Source of the DNA: Ampelocalamus luodianensis
Lineage: Eukaryota > Streptophyta > Magnoliopsida > Poales > Poaceae
DNA length: 64,000 nucleotides
Assembly (NCBI GenBank): GCA_036346255.1
Contig: JAYEVH010000134.1
Location: forward strand, 124,001 to 188,000
Direction: 5' to 3'
Shown here: positions 1 to 10,769 of the stretch, piece by piece
How positions within the stretch are numbered: the first letter of the stretch is position 1
Layout of the letters: every line of letters begins with the position of its first letter
The notes under the pieces: generated by a model
Databases searched by the model: none
What the model was told of the DNA's origin: nothing
Seen by the model: the letters and a program-made list of their open reading frames with translations, nothing else
Position numbers and translations under genes: made by a program

Positions 1-145
1 GGACTATTTGAGAATGAGATCAAGGACATTCGAGGGAAGCTCAGAGCTTTATCATATCGAGATAATTAAGGACACCGAGAATTTCACTCACGCCGACCCA
101 ACAGCATCACCCCGCCGACACTTCTCAACCACCGCAAACAATTGA
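1..145 (+). pseudogene. CACTA Ulp1-like protein, terminal exon fragment (copy A)
   Basis: The reading is the C-terminal tail after the protease core: residues like LFENEIKDIRGKL, then a hydrophobic stretch and a Pro-rich end before a TGA at 143-145. The same exon in copy B starts at 25721, after a splice acceptor, so only its last part is in the window here. Copy A carries small indels relative to B (for example around 45-60) that break the frame. Function cannot be judged from this fragment alone. It is assigned by identity to copy B, where the upstream exons show the protease His and Asp motifs. Confidence 0.7.
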
Positions 146-348
146 CTCAATTGTAATCCAATTTATTTTGTAACAATACTTGAACAAATGTGATCTTTTG
201 TAATTTATTTTGAGTAATGATCAGATTGAGTTTGTCGACAATTGATCTCTGATGTATCTGTTTCTGCATGCTTTGTTTTCAGAGGGCATGGCTAGCAATT
301 CCTGAGGCTAGCAAAAAATCAGTAGAAATGTGGTTAGTGTAATGAACT

Positions 349-849
349 ATCACAGACGGTTCTGTGTAAAAACCGTTTGTGAATTCCAGTATCACAAACG
401 GTTTTGTTATAGAACCGTCTGTGAAGTCAAAGTATCATAGACGGTTCTATAAAACACCGTCTGTGAAGTCAGAGTATCACAGACGGTTCTATCTAAAAAC
501 CGTCTGTGATACTCTGACGTCACAGACGGTTTTGTTATAGAACCGCTCGTGGCGCCGAGTATCACAGATGGTTTTTAGATAGAACCGCTCGTGATATCGG
601 CATTCACGCAGACGGTTTTACACGTAACTGCTCGTGATACTCGACTTCACGAGCGGTTTTTACACGTAATCGCTCGTGATACCGTATTCAGCATTTGGTT
701 TTACGAGCAACCGTCGCGATATTCATATCACGCACGGTTATGAGACCGCTTGTGATAACCACCGTTATCGAGACCAACTTATCTAGACGGTTCAAAAACG
801 TCTCGTGATGACGATTCGAACCGTCCGTGATGGTCGTTTAATAGTAGTG
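349..849. repeat. CACTA subterminal palindrome array, copy A
   Basis: The motif CACAGACGGTT and its complement AACCGTCTGTG recur about every 20-35 bp in alternating orientation, giving potential hairpins of the type TCACAGACGG...CCGTCTGTGA. This is the usual architecture of CACTA subterminal regions, where the element-encoded protein binds. Several units read CTCGTGA where the sibling unit has CTGTGA, a difference at the CTG triplet. Confidence 0.85.
819..849 (-). repeat. CACTA terminal inverted repeat, 3' side, copy A
   Basis: Read on the minus strand the terminus begins CACTACTATTAAACGACC and runs into the first subterminal unit. The following bases, ACC, are the candidate 3 bp target duplication. 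No matching 5' terminus was found in the window, so the duplication cannot be confirmed. Confidence 0.75.
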
Positions 850-993
850 ACCGCTTTTAGTAAGGTTCATCTACTAATATAAGCGAATGAGGGCTAGAGA
901 GATATATGAGTATTTAACAACATTGATAAGACAAAGCAGATCTTCATTGATAAAAGGTAAGTTTCATTTTACATAGTCTAATATTACATCCAT

Positions 994-3838
994 TTACTTG
1001 TTGGGACCACCGTGACGGTCACGTGCGTGATGGAGATCCGACTTCCATTTCTTCAAGAACTTCTCCGAGAGGTCTTACTTCCTCGAGAAGTTTTGTTGCT
1101 TCATTTTGAGAGCAACAAGTCCTCTTCCACGACTTTAAGATTAACAGATGGGTCGGAAGCCTTCGCTTAGCTAAAGCGACACTAACTCCATTCACGATAG
1201 CTTCCTTCATTGTCTTAACAAGGTTCTCTCGAAGAGTGTTATTACCTCCTTGAGATCTTCAAGTTGATGGTCGAGAAAATTGATTCTCTCCAAGGATCTC
1301 TTAGAATGGGCGATGCGTTCTCGACCCGTGTCGAAGAGCATCTTGTTTAGAGCCTTGGCTTTGTCTTCAAGACTCGATCGAGTCCAACCCTTGGCCACGC
1401 TCAAACTTGAGGGTTTCTCCGCTCATTCAAGTGCTTCTGTTTTTTCTGCACAAGTGGATAAAAAGAAGTTAACATACTCTTTACAATTGGAGTTATGGAA
1501 TACTGGTTAAGTCTACGACCAGTTACCTTTGATTTTCCTCTCACAAGAGTCGAAAGCCTCCTTTTGCCTGCTCATCGCATGCTCGATCGACCGGTCTTTT
1601 CCTTGATTTTCTTCCCTGAGTTTTATAATTATGGCTTCTTTGGCCACAATCTCTTCTTTAATTTTCTATAAATCTATCAAATATGATAGGAAGAGAAGGT
1701 TAAGTTATAAGAAGAAACAAGATGATAAAATTTAGGAAGTCAAACTAAAAGAGAAATATTCTTACTTCTCGGATCGGAGTGTTTCTGCCCAAAGATCTTA
1801 TTCACTGGTTAGTCCTCCACCACAAAGATATTTCTCACCATATGCTACAAAGCAAAATCCCTTTCTTGGTAAGTTTTTTTAAAAAGAAACCTCAAAAGAA
1901 AGAGTTGTAAGGATAGTCGAGAACACTTACCCGAATTGCCATGTCATTTATATTCGGAAAAATTGTATTTGGACCAATCTCGACTTGATGGTTCGATATC
2001 TTTCCCTGCTTCATCAAGTTCCTTATCCTCGACAAAATCGGGAGAAAAAGGAATTTGTTAACCCGAGAGGCATTTCCAGGAGGAGGTGGAACTGTTGAGG
2101 ATTTTTGGAGATGACTACCCTGGAGAAGGAGTAGGATTACTAGAGGATCCTGAGCACATGTGAAACCTCGCTGGGGGCTTCTTTACCACCTCATCCTCAG
2201 TAGTTTTAGCTTTAGGAGTATCCCGATCGGGAACCTCCACGACCACCTCTTCCCTAGAAATCTTTTCCTGAGGAGTGCTGCTGTCTGACACGATCGAACG
2301 CATGTAAGATCTACAAAAAAAGAGAAGGTAAGGAAGATTCAAGGTATGTATATATATGACATCTTCATTTAATATATATACTTGGTCGATTTTCTGAATT
2401 TACCCTTGTAACGCATCGAAGCAAAGTCCGCTGCGCTGCCTTCTTCTTCTTCGAACCAATTTCATCGGTTCTAAACCAGTAGGGTTGACTAGATCTTGCA
2501 CATCCACCGATCGGAAATCGGCGATATCCGTGACCATTTGTCGAGGTCCCCGATCGCCGGATCGGTAGATGTAGATTCGTCGACCTCCAAACAAGAACCT
2601 CAAAGAGGTACCGGTAGGTCTTCGCCACCTTTGCCGGAAGGTATGACAACCGCCTAATATATCATCAAAGATAATTAGGTGATGAACATCACTTCTCTAA
2701 AATATTATTTATGTTCGGTCTCCTACCTTTGGAAGGTTGACATCTCAGTATAGTCGAAGGGTGGTCGGATCATCAATCGCTCACATCTTTCGCTGACCTT
2801 ATTGATCCTCAACCCAACCGACTACACATCAAAAAGGATTTATGGTATACCGATCGTAAATAATATGTACAATAACAAAAACGGTTGATGTTCTTACCTT
2901 AAGTCTTTCAATCTCTCTTCAATGAAACAACCGCTAAGATCCGTGGGAAACTAGCCTTGTCGCAGTTCTCCAGTAGTAGATCATTTTGATCCGCTTCAAA
3001 TCTCATCGAAGATAGAGTCAGAAAGGTAAAATAAAAGATTTAAGGATACGAAATAATCAACTAAGATAGGTAAACTGGTCGGAATCATTCATGGCTTACC
3101 CTCTTTGGAATCTTCTATCGTATCGTCACGCGACCAATATACCAGAAAGCATCCGGTGTGCTCGCCTTCAAAGGACTAACTCGAGCGTGGAAAATTCCTT
3201 CACTACGTGCTAAGATGTTAGACCCTTGACACTAAGAAGCTTGATTGCTTCACCCATCTCTTTATTTTTCCTCTTTTTTTTTTTTGTAGAGGAGCGCCAT
3301 CTCGATTCTCACCGCCTTCTTACGAGAATAATAAAAGTCGTCTTTCTTCACGATCTTCATATAGAATCAGCTCTTCTTCCACGGCGACCACGAAGATTTT
3401 GAGTACATAAATATGTACTCACCTGGCTTTTCCACATGGAGGCACAGTGCACTCTCCAAAGGCCCCAATTGTCTTCCCGGACTTTGTCATCCTCGTAGTA
3501 GTACCGAATAGATCTAGATCTGTTGGAATCCCAAGCACGCTTCGCAGAGGTAAATAAAGATCTTTGAGATTAGCGATAGCATTGGGAGCAACATTCACCA
3601 ATTCAACTCCATAATACTCCAAAACTTTGGGAAGGAAGGAGTGAAATGGTAGCCTAAACCGCATTCAACATATGCAAGAAAAATAGGATTTCTCCATCTT
3701 CACCACTCGGAAATGTTCCCCAACCGCAGATCTCCAAGAAATCAGATCCCTGTTGGGAAGCATTCCGATCTTCTCCAAGCTCTCTAGCTTCTTCTCATTC
3801 AAGTCGGAAACCGACCAGTTGGTGATTTGGTCCGACAT
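994..3838 (-). pseudogene. Antisense gene with Transposase_28-like ('putative gypsy type transposon') domain, copy A
   Basis: On the minus strand the reading starts at an ATG at 3838 (MSDQITNWSVSDLNEKK) and ends at a TAA at 996-994. An N-terminal region contains VLEYYGVELVNVAPNAIANL and LGIPTDLDLF, which I recognise as typical of the plant domain family called putative gypsy type transposon. Downstream come an acidic, Pro-rich exon (SREEVVVEVPDRDTPKAKTTED), a lysine-rich exon and a C-terminal helical, probably coiled-coil part ending LLEEVRPLGE...EEMEVGSPS. Gaps with intron-like AT-rich sequence suggest several exons. The frame is broken in places, partly at CAG/CTG triplets, so it may be intact in the real genome. 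The molecular role of this family is unknown to me. Confidence 0.6.
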
Positions 3839-3942
3839 GGTCAGATTTCTTTCTAAAGTGGGGAAAGAAAAGGAGGTGAAGCAATTTTACTCGGGAGATG
3901 AAGAAGGAAAGTAGAAGTGAAAAACCCTAAGTCTACAAAGGG

Positions 3943-3950
3943 TTTTTATA
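3943..3950 (-). promoter_or_regulatory. TATA box of the antisense gene, copy A
   Basis: The minus strand reads CTTATAAAAACC about 110 bp upstream of the ATG at 3838, followed by a pyrimidine-rich leader. The same box lies at 29730-29737 in copy B. It indicates that the antisense gene has its own promoter rather than read-through from the LTR. Confidence 0.5.
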
Positions 3951-4808
3951 AGCATCAATTTCTAACCGCAATAAGGAGTTACCCAAAAAGTCCAACGGAC
4001 ACAAAACTATTCAATTCCCAAGGCAAAGTTCTCAACTTTAAAGTGAATACAAACCGCTTCAAATGCTCTTGCATTTAAATGAGCGTCAACCCGATACGAC
4101 TTCATCGGAAGAAAAGTGTTCACACGACCTATTCATTTAAAGTTCTGGGCTAGCCGACGAGGATTAAAACCTCTATATATTATTTTTAATATATAAAAGA
4201 CCATACGCTTCGTGGTCGTAACCCTTGAGATGCACGACCACCGGGTCGTAGAGATTCCAGAGGTTACATAGTGGGTACCACAGTCGGACGAAGGCCTAAG
4301 CCAAGCTCCCGACTAGGAGAAGCGCTCGTAAAAGGTATGAACCGATACTTGGAACTAATTCCGTGTATATTCTCTACCGTATGACGAATGGACCACGGTA
4401 TATTCCATACCATACGACGTTTCTTATCCGAAGCACTAACGAACAACCTCCATACTGCTATATGTCTCATAGACATATAATCGCCGAACGCTGATCCTTT
4501 ATCAACCGTCGCTGACTCACCACTGCACGCAACGCTTCACATCGACGCCTTCTCCGAAGTAATCGCCACCTCTTCGAGGGCTATTTAAAGATGGAACCTG
4601 GACGGATCAAGGGGAGAGGAAAAAAAGATAGAGCCATCAGACTAAAGCATAAGCGGTAGATTCGTGTGGTAGGTCCGAGATTGTAAAGGAACAAGCGGTG
4701 TTCTCGTGAGCATACCCCAGAAAACCACTACCATATTAATAAAAGAGCGACCCCATTATTTTCTTAGATTTCTCACGCCACTTTCTCCTTTTCTTTTCGT
4801 AAGATCGA

Positions 4809-5536
4809 CATCTTGATCGCCAACACACAAAGCATAAACATGTAAAAGAGAGGAAAAGGGCCTAATGGGTGCGCTGCGGATGAGGGTGTTTTAATGCTAA
4901 CGATTGAGCGAGAAGGGGGAGAAGATCGTTGTCATGATGAGGTCGGGCGGAGTGATAATAGCGTGTGCGGGTGCCCGGAGGAAGGATAAAGGTGTGGTCG
5001 ATGGTCGGGCCCGGCCGGCGGTGGAGAGGAAGACAGAGGAGAAGGCGGGTGGGTGGCCAATGCGAGTGGGGTGGGAAGGGGATAGGGAAGTGAGAGAGGG
5101 AGTGGACCGGGCTTAAAAGAGAAAGGGATGGGCTAGAGGAGATAGGTTTCGGCCCAAAGAGGATTTGGAGATTTTAATTTGATTTTTGAATTTTAGAAAA
5201 CACAAGAAATCAAATAGGCTTTTAGAAAACCGCAAATAAAGTTTATAAATTCTGAAAAAATTCGTAGAAATTTCTTGAATCATTTTGATCTTAATAAAAA
5301 CATTTCCAACTTAAAGTTGCATTTTATTTTTGCACATAAATTATTTTAAATTTCTGGGAAAAACGAAAAAACTTTTTAAAATCCAAGGAAATTAATTAAG
5401 TTTTTCTTTTAAACTTTAAAATCTAGGAAATTCAACAAAAATCTTTTAAATTTTATAAAAGCTAGTAAAGTAACAATTTTAATATTTATAATTAATTTTT
5501 TATTTAATTTTAGTAACAGAACTTCGGGATGTTACA
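4809..5536 (-). mobile_element. Truncated gypsy LTR (U3 part), reverse orientation, copy A
   Basis: On the minus strand an LTR-type start TGTAACATCCCGAAG at 5536 is followed by about 380 bp of very AT-rich sequence and then GC-rich, promoter-proximal-like sequence toward 4830. This order matches the start of the complete gypsy LTR at 12377. The other end is missing, and there is no primer site or internal domain. The element joins a copia-type LTR fragment exactly at its terminus. Its left edge is uncertain. A plus-strand ORF of 70 codons in its GC-rich part is judged spurious. Confidence 0.6.
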
Positions 5537-6550
5537 AAAGGTAGCTTTCCAGTAGGCTATGAAATATGCGGATGGATATGAGTGGTCAGATATGGGATTA
5601 GCCCCTCCTAACATAATAGGAGTAATATCTCTGGGCCCCTCGATTTGGTCGGATAAAGAAAGTGTGCGGCCGTGCTACTGGTGGTCAAGGAGTCGACCAC
5701 ACAAAGTTAGCTGTCACTAGATTGAGAAAGTATTGAACAATCTATGGATGACATATATCCCACTTGGAGTTCAACCAGATATCGTGGGGCAAAAGGAGAA
5801 TACGCAAGTAGGATGTTCAATCCGACCTGATAAGAATCGGTCGTATGGAATACTGAGGACTAGTCTTGAGCTAGTCGTATAAGATCACTAACTAGTTGGC
5901 AAACTGGTCGTAAGTGCTTACAAACTAGTCGTGACTAAATATGAACTAGTCATATGGAGATACGAGTTGGTCATGAGTGACAAGGACCTCGTCGTAGATC
6001 ATATTGCATAAGGTTCATTCGATATTGTATTTATGTGTATTCAAGAATCATTATGTTTTGCTAGAAACCGAATGCGACTTGTGGTCAAGAAGGAGTTTTG
6101 AGTCAACCGATGACGCATGGACCTAAAGGGTCACATATTTAATGGGTTCGAACAAACGAGTTCAGATAGGATCTGATATGAGCTCTTTATAAGGCAATGC
6201 ATGGGACTGTTGGGACATAAGAGTTGCGCCATCGAAACCCTAGCCGCCATCTCCCCGAAGGCCCTAACGTGAATGTGCTGGTTCTAGCACCGATGTATGG
6301 CGTTCCATCCTGGGCGTGTGAATACCGTAGAGGCGCTATTCATTGCTACTATGTTAATGAAGGACGATCCCCGACCTCACGCAAGAAAGCGTGATAGGCT
6401 TTCGTAGTAAATGATCGTGTCGAGGACGTTGGACGATCGACTAACAACCACTACATCGATGCACTCGATGTTGGATCGTGGTAATAATCTATGATCTCTT
6501 ACTTGCATGGCTTCTCGGTTTACGTTGTAGAATTTTTGAATTACGGCCTA
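5537..6550 (+). mobile_element. Copia-type LTR fragment 1 (3' part), copy A
   Basis: The first 540 bp are clearly related to 9510-10050, the middle of a second LTR fragment that begins TGTTGGTGATATGCC. Fragment 1 continues with a TATA-like CTTTATAAGGC near 6187, GAAACCCTAGCCGCC, and a leader-like stretch to about 6550. Short motifs of the form ACTGGTCGTA recur many times at 5845-6000. The right edge is uncertain. Confidence 0.55.
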
Positions 6551-6589
6551 GTGTAACCTACCAAGTATCCCTTCAAGATGAACTTAGCA

Positions 6590-6925
6590 ATATGTGGAAT
6601 GCAACATAAGATGCTAGAAATCAATGTGTGTGTAAGATTATCTTACGAGGACACTCATGCGTGTAGTGCGCGCGGAGGTGGTCGCTCGGTCGATGGATTG
6701 AATAATCCAAGCCGGTTTTTGTAGTCGCATCTATGTGCATGGAAACTCCGGTGGCATAGGCACATCCTTCATCGAACAATGTGGGTAGGTTTTAGCCTTC
6801 GGTTTGCGCTTCCACAACATCTTCGCATAGCCCGACATCTCCAAGGTTGGCCTAATCTTCTCTCGATCTGTGGAACAAGTTAGAGTGGAGTGTTGGTCGA
6901 GGTGGTGTAGTGTTCTCCTCAAGCT
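6590..6925 (-). pseudogene. GRF-type zinc-finger exon (second module), copy A
   Basis: The minus strand encodes KAKTYPHCSMKDVPMPPEFPC and continues in a shifted frame to a CPQC...RAYYTC pattern, best seen in copy B (32460-32705). A Cys pair followed about 30 residues later by YYTC is the first half of a GRF-like zinc finger. A GTAAGAT donor follows. Frame breaks here make it non-coding as written. It lies between copia-type LTR fragments together with 7860-8190. Confidence 0.45.
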
Positions 6926-6964
6926 CTCTTCTCCATCATTTTATAGCGGATAGGATATAGTTAT

Positions 6965-7560
6965 CATGTGTGCGCTGGTCTGGTTGTCATTTCGCTCTAG
7001 AAAGGTGACAGTGTTGTCATTTCGTATTAAAAGTGTTAGGTGTGGTCTTTTCGGTCTAAAAAGTTGTGGACAGTTGTGGTCATTCAGTCTTAAAATATAG
7101 TATGGGTGTAGTCATTTTACTCTTAAAAGGTGGCGGGGTGTGGTCAATTCGATCCGAAAAGGTTGCTTGGAGGTGGTCATTTATGTCCAAAAGGTAGCGG
7201 TGTGTGGTGTGATAGGGTTTCGTCTTTTCTATCTCAAAGGGGCATGGTATTGTGTGGTCAATTCGATCTAAAAGATGACAGTGTGTGGTTATTTCGATCC
7301 AAAAGGTGACAGGATGTGGTCTTTTTTATTTGAAAAGATGATAGGGTATGGTCTTTTTGGTCTAAAAGGTGGCGTGGCAGAGTGTGGTCATTTTCGGTCT
7401 GAAAAGGTGATAGGGTGTGGTCAATTCGGTCTAAAAGGGTTGCTTGGAGTGTATACTCATTTCTGTCTGAAAAGATGGCAATGTGTGGCATAACAGAGTG
7501 GGGTCTTTTCTGTCTCAAAATGTGGCGTCACAGTGTGTGATCAATTCGATCAAAAATGAA
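6965..7560. repeat. GT-rich minisatellite, about 35-60 bp units, copy A
   Basis: A degenerate unit of the form AAAAGGTGACAGGGTGTGGTC, then ATTTCGGTCT, repeats about fifteen times. Unit length varies because some units carry an extra GCTTGGAGTG or GGCGTGGCAG. Copy B has the same array at 32815-33390. It stays open in several frames, which creates spurious ORFs on both strands (for example 7258-7518 and 7275-7493). Confidence 0.85.
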
Positions 7561-7859
7561 CATGGCTACATAGTTTAATTTCATTACGGTATTGTAATGT
7601 GATGATACTTGGCCTTATGATGTTAAGGATATATTCTGAATGTTGTAATGCAATTGTCCCTTGTCAAGTTACGTTCATACAGATCAATAGGCAAAAGTTA
7701 AATACATCTTGCAATTTATAAACAAGCATACAACATCACGGATACATGATCCTTATGCGGACAAAGAAACTATTTCATACATATTACACATATTACCAAT
7801 AGGATATACACACACATAAGTTTCTTGAGCCAAAGAATCATGTCCAAACGCTCATCTCG
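7561..7859. other. Spacer without recognised features
   Basis: AT-rich sequence between the minisatellite and the GRF exons. I see no gene or repeat here. The partner region is 33391-33699. Confidence 0.6.
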
Positions 7860-8190
7860 GGTGGAATGTTGACCATTGGACCAGATTGAGCTACATGTGC
7901 GAACGTTCAACTTCTCTTTCCACCACAGCACCAACAAAGTCCGCCACGCGAAAGTACTAGCATCCACCAGACACAAATACACAGCGAATAGTCAAAATGG
8001 AAGTGATGTAGCAAACCAGAAATAAAAAAAACCAACATTTGCATAAATCAAACTCACCAAGAAATACAGACACTTGTAGAACAAACGCCCTATTCTCTTC
8101 GGTGTTGGAGTACATGACATTTGCTTGGACCCCAGTTTAGGCGCTTGGCACGCCTGCCATTCACCAGCACCACGAGCTCTTTGGCTCATT
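7860..8190 (-). pseudogene. GRF-type zinc-finger exons (first module), copy A
   Basis: On the minus strand, an exon from about 8190 carries a Cys-rich segment and FYKCLYFL. It is followed by a GTGAGT donor, an intron-like T-rich stretch with a TTTCAG-like end, and a second exon reading ADFVGAVVERE. Copy B has the fuller form CPNCGVQANVMYSNTEENRAF. The pattern CPNCG...FYKC...aromatic...DF is that of GRF zinc fingers. As written both exons contain stops. Confidence 0.45.
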
Positions 8191-8489
8191 GAACTAGGCA
8201 GCGATACATGGTCTTTGGGAGAGTACTAGGACAAGTGCAAGTAGATGAGAAGAGAAGGGCATGCGAGGCGGGCCTTTATAGAGTTGGCCTTGGATTCCAT
8301 TGGCGCAAACGTATCTGTCATTTTGGAGGGTCTACACATTTGTTTGGTGCGCACGATGTGCGAGTGTCGCGATCTTGACTCCTACACAAGGTCAATCGAC
8401 GCATCATAACAACAAATGAGATAAAAAAACTAAACGAAAGCAAAATGTTAGTTGTGCAAAAATTAATATTTACATGATATGGGTGATAC

Positions 8490-8815
8490 ATCTAGTCGCG
8501 CCCCTCTTGGGCATACTCCATCGGTGGACCCTTCCTCGTCCGATGGACCCGCTTCGTGTGCGAGTGCGTCAATGACTTTGGCGGTCGAACTACCCTAGAG
8601 CGGTGAGTAACCTCCGGTGTGGTGAACACAAGCAATGTTGGCGGCTTCGGATGGTGGAGGTGCACCATCGAGCTGTGAAGCCCCAGCGAAGACACAGTGC
8701 AGGAGCACCCTCGGGCTATGAAGGCACAACATCGTCGGCGGATGCAGCATCTGCGTCGACATCGTATTAGAAGCCGTTTCCCCTCGCCGCAACTAGGTGT
8801 CGCTCCTCCCAACCG
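8490..8815 (-). other. Unassigned open stretch upstream of the GRF exons, copy A
   Basis: A reading frame of 106 codons is open on the minus strand, with overlapping alternative frames, in GC-rich sequence. No domain is recognised. It could be another exon of the GRF-containing gene, since it lies 300 bp upstream in the same orientation. The copy B equivalent (34350-34732) is open in a different arrangement, which weakens the coding case. Confidence 0.25.
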
Positions 8816-9023
8816 TGCGGCGCCTCATTAAATAGTAAGATATACATTTAAATGTAATGCAAATGCAAAATGGAAACACGATGAGGAGCATTAACCAACA
8901 CAGTCGTTGCATCGGAAGGATGTCCCCATCTTTGCGCCGCGTGTATGCATGGAATTGAGGTCTTGTTGCAATGAATTGGTGTTAGTTAAAAATCGTTAGA
9001 AATGAATAAGCTCGGGTGACCTA
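8816..9023. other. Spacer without recognised features
   Basis: Short AT-rich stretch up to the copia-type LTR start at 9024. Nothing is recognised. Confidence 0.5.
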
Positions 9024-10055
9024 TGTTGGTGATATGCCTTAGATGCAATCATAAAGATAATTGTATCACATCTATGTATATGAGTTATAGAATAAATGTT
9101 ATTATGTTCATTGGATGAATTATTATTTATAAATATTAACAAGTATGTGACTTATTGGTGAAGCTCTTTAACTTATATGATGTTATTCTAAATGTATCTC
9201 TAGTCGGATGTCACTTGGTGGAACACTAGTGACTTATCGACCAAAGACATGTATTGATTGATGACCATGTTTCACCGATCATGGATATGGGGATATCGAA
9301 TCAATAATGTGAACACATATTAGAGAACATGGTGTTGGATTGACCTCTCAGTGAGACACTATTGAGATTGTTATGATTTTATGTGTCATCGAGTTGGTCT
9401 CAAGCAATGATGATGTATAATCCTTAGATCCAGAGATCAAGATAGGTTTCTACATATGTAATAGTACACTTAGGGGTTGCCAAACTCTACTCCGTAACTA
9501 GGTAGTTATAAAGGTAGCTTTTGGGTATACTATAAAACATGTAGAGGGATGTGACTGGTCAGATATGAGATTTGCCTCTCTTGACATAACAGGAGAGATA
9601 TCTCTGGGCCCCTCGATGTGGTCGAATAAAGAAAGTGCATGGTCATGTCACTAGTGGTTAAAGAGTCGACCACATGAAATTATCAGTCATTTGATCGAGA
9701 AAGTATTAAACAATCCATGAATGACAAAAATATCTCACTTGAGTTCAACCGTATATCGTGAGGTAGAGGAGAATACACAAACAAGTCGCTTAGTCCAACC
9801 AGATCTGAACTAGTGCGTATGGAGATACCTGACCGATCATAAACTAGTCGGATATGATCGATAGTTGATCGTAAGGAGTTATGAAGCTAGTGGTAATTAA
9901 ATATGAACTGGTTATGGAGATACTGGTGCAGTCGTAAGTGGTGATAAGGACCTGGTCATAGCAAATTATATTGCATAAGGTTTGTCTCGATATAATATTT
10001 ATGTATATTCAAGAATCGTTATGTCTTGCTAGTGATCGGTGTGAATGTGACCTGA
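9024..10055 (+). mobile_element. Copia-type LTR fragment 2 (5' part), copy A
   Basis: It starts TGTTGGTGATATGCCTTAG, the kind of start common in grass copia LTRs, and runs about 1 kb. Its last 540 bp are related to 5537-6080. It stops at GCTAGTGATCGG, where fragment 1 continues with different sequence. The two fragments are therefore the 3' and 5' parts of the same LTR type, in the order expected if a left and a right LTR were each truncated around 6551-9023. Confidence 0.6.
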
Positions 10056-10124
10056 GAAGAAAATAACACATACCAAAGCACATAGGGTGGAAACAAAGTA
10101 CAAAAATGCATTTACGACCGTCAT

Positions 10125-10640
10125 TTAAAAATACTTACCCATCAGACACCACACGGTGCCCATGGGTGAGCCATCGACGCCGTGCCGTAAATGCGACATA
10201 GGGCGAGGCGGTACTCCACGAGGTCCGTTGAGGCTATCGATGCGGAAGTGCTCGAGCGACCACACGGGCAGAGAGGAGGGTCCATCTGCAGAGTATGGAG
10301 CTATCTTGGACCCTTTGGCAGGGTCGCAGAGGCCTCGGTATGTTGCACACGGCACTACTAAGCCCCAAATACTACTAGATCTCCTCCACCTCGCCCTCCA
10401 ACACCTGTGTATACCAAATCATGTGCATGTCGATTGTCGCCATGAGACCGCAGAACAAGACCTATTCGAACAACCAAAGCAAGTAGACCTCTAAGTGCCT
10501 CCTCACTCCGTAGTCGGGGCATTTGGGGCCATAACCTATGGTCGTAAAATGACAAGGATCTATTAGTAAGTTCTGCGAAAAATGAAGCACGAACAACAAG
10601 AGAGGGACTTACGTAGAACTTATAGGGGCATGTTGCCAAT
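10125..10640 (-). pseudogene. Plant-mobile-domain-like exon, copy A
   Basis: The minus strand reads DMHMIWYTQELVDANWR-like sequence, then ATYRGLCDPAKGSKIAPYSADGPS, then a segment matching the LLQLW...F pattern and an MGTVWC end. This succession (WY, SWGSAVLA-TYRGLC, LLQLWS-F) is what I associate with the plant mobile domain of MAIL/MAIN-type proteins and related transposons. It is spread over at least two frames. It lies in the same orientation as the GRF exons but is separated from them by copia-type LTR fragment 2. Confidence 0.45.
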
Positions 10641-10689
10641 CGGACAGTGCAGGATATGTCACCATCTCAAAGCGGCACATAAGCCCGCT

Positions 10690-10745
10690 TTTATAATTTT
10701 ATGAGACATACATTTATTTGTATAATTTTATTAAAAATTTCTATC
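10690..10745 (+). repeat. Direct repeat flanking the 126-129 bp repeat block, left side, copy A
   Basis: The segment around TTTTATAATTTTATGAGACA resembles 11617-11672 (TTTTATAATTTTATTATATG) over roughly 60 bp. The pair brackets the tandem repeat block. The copy B equivalents are near 36525 and 37460. Confidence 0.5.
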
Positions 10746-10769
10746 AAAATAGACACGTTAGCGGCATAT

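Larger units (their letters stand above)
1..849 (+). mobile_element. CACTA (En/Spm) element, 3' end, copy A
   Basis: The block holds the last coding exon of a CACTA-encoded Ulp1-like protein, a 3' UTR-like spacer and a subterminal palindrome array. It ends at 849 with a terminus that reads CACTACTATTAAACGACCAT on the minus strand, the form expected for a grass CACTA end. The element continues to the left beyond the window. The partner copy ends at 26591. Confidence 0.85.
850..4808 (+). mobile_element. Tat-like Ty3/gypsy remnant: 3' internal region plus 3' LTR, copy A
   Basis: Next to the CACTA terminus lies a region with an antisense gene. It is followed by a purine tract (clear as CGGGGGCTAG in copy B) and an LTR-like segment in plus orientation with TATTTAAA at 4582-4589 and AATAAA at 4738-4743. 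Gypsy elements of the Tat lineage often have an extra antisense ORF between pol and the 3' LTR, and this layout fits. No gag or pol was found, so the 5' part is missing. The right edge (about 4808) is uncertain. Confidence 0.55.

Noticed and set aside
349..849. A CRISPR-like array of short repeats
   Set aside because: The repeats alternate in orientation, are degenerate, and end in a CACTA terminus in a plant genome.
3181..3220. CACTACG and CACTACC strings (3190, 4730, 10935) as a CACTA 5' terminus
   Set aside because: None is followed by the T/A-rich terminal consensus or by subterminal GACGGTT units.
10156..10494. A 112-codon plus-strand frame
   Set aside because: It is antisense to the plant-mobile-domain-like exon, and the minus-strand reading shows the recognisable pattern.
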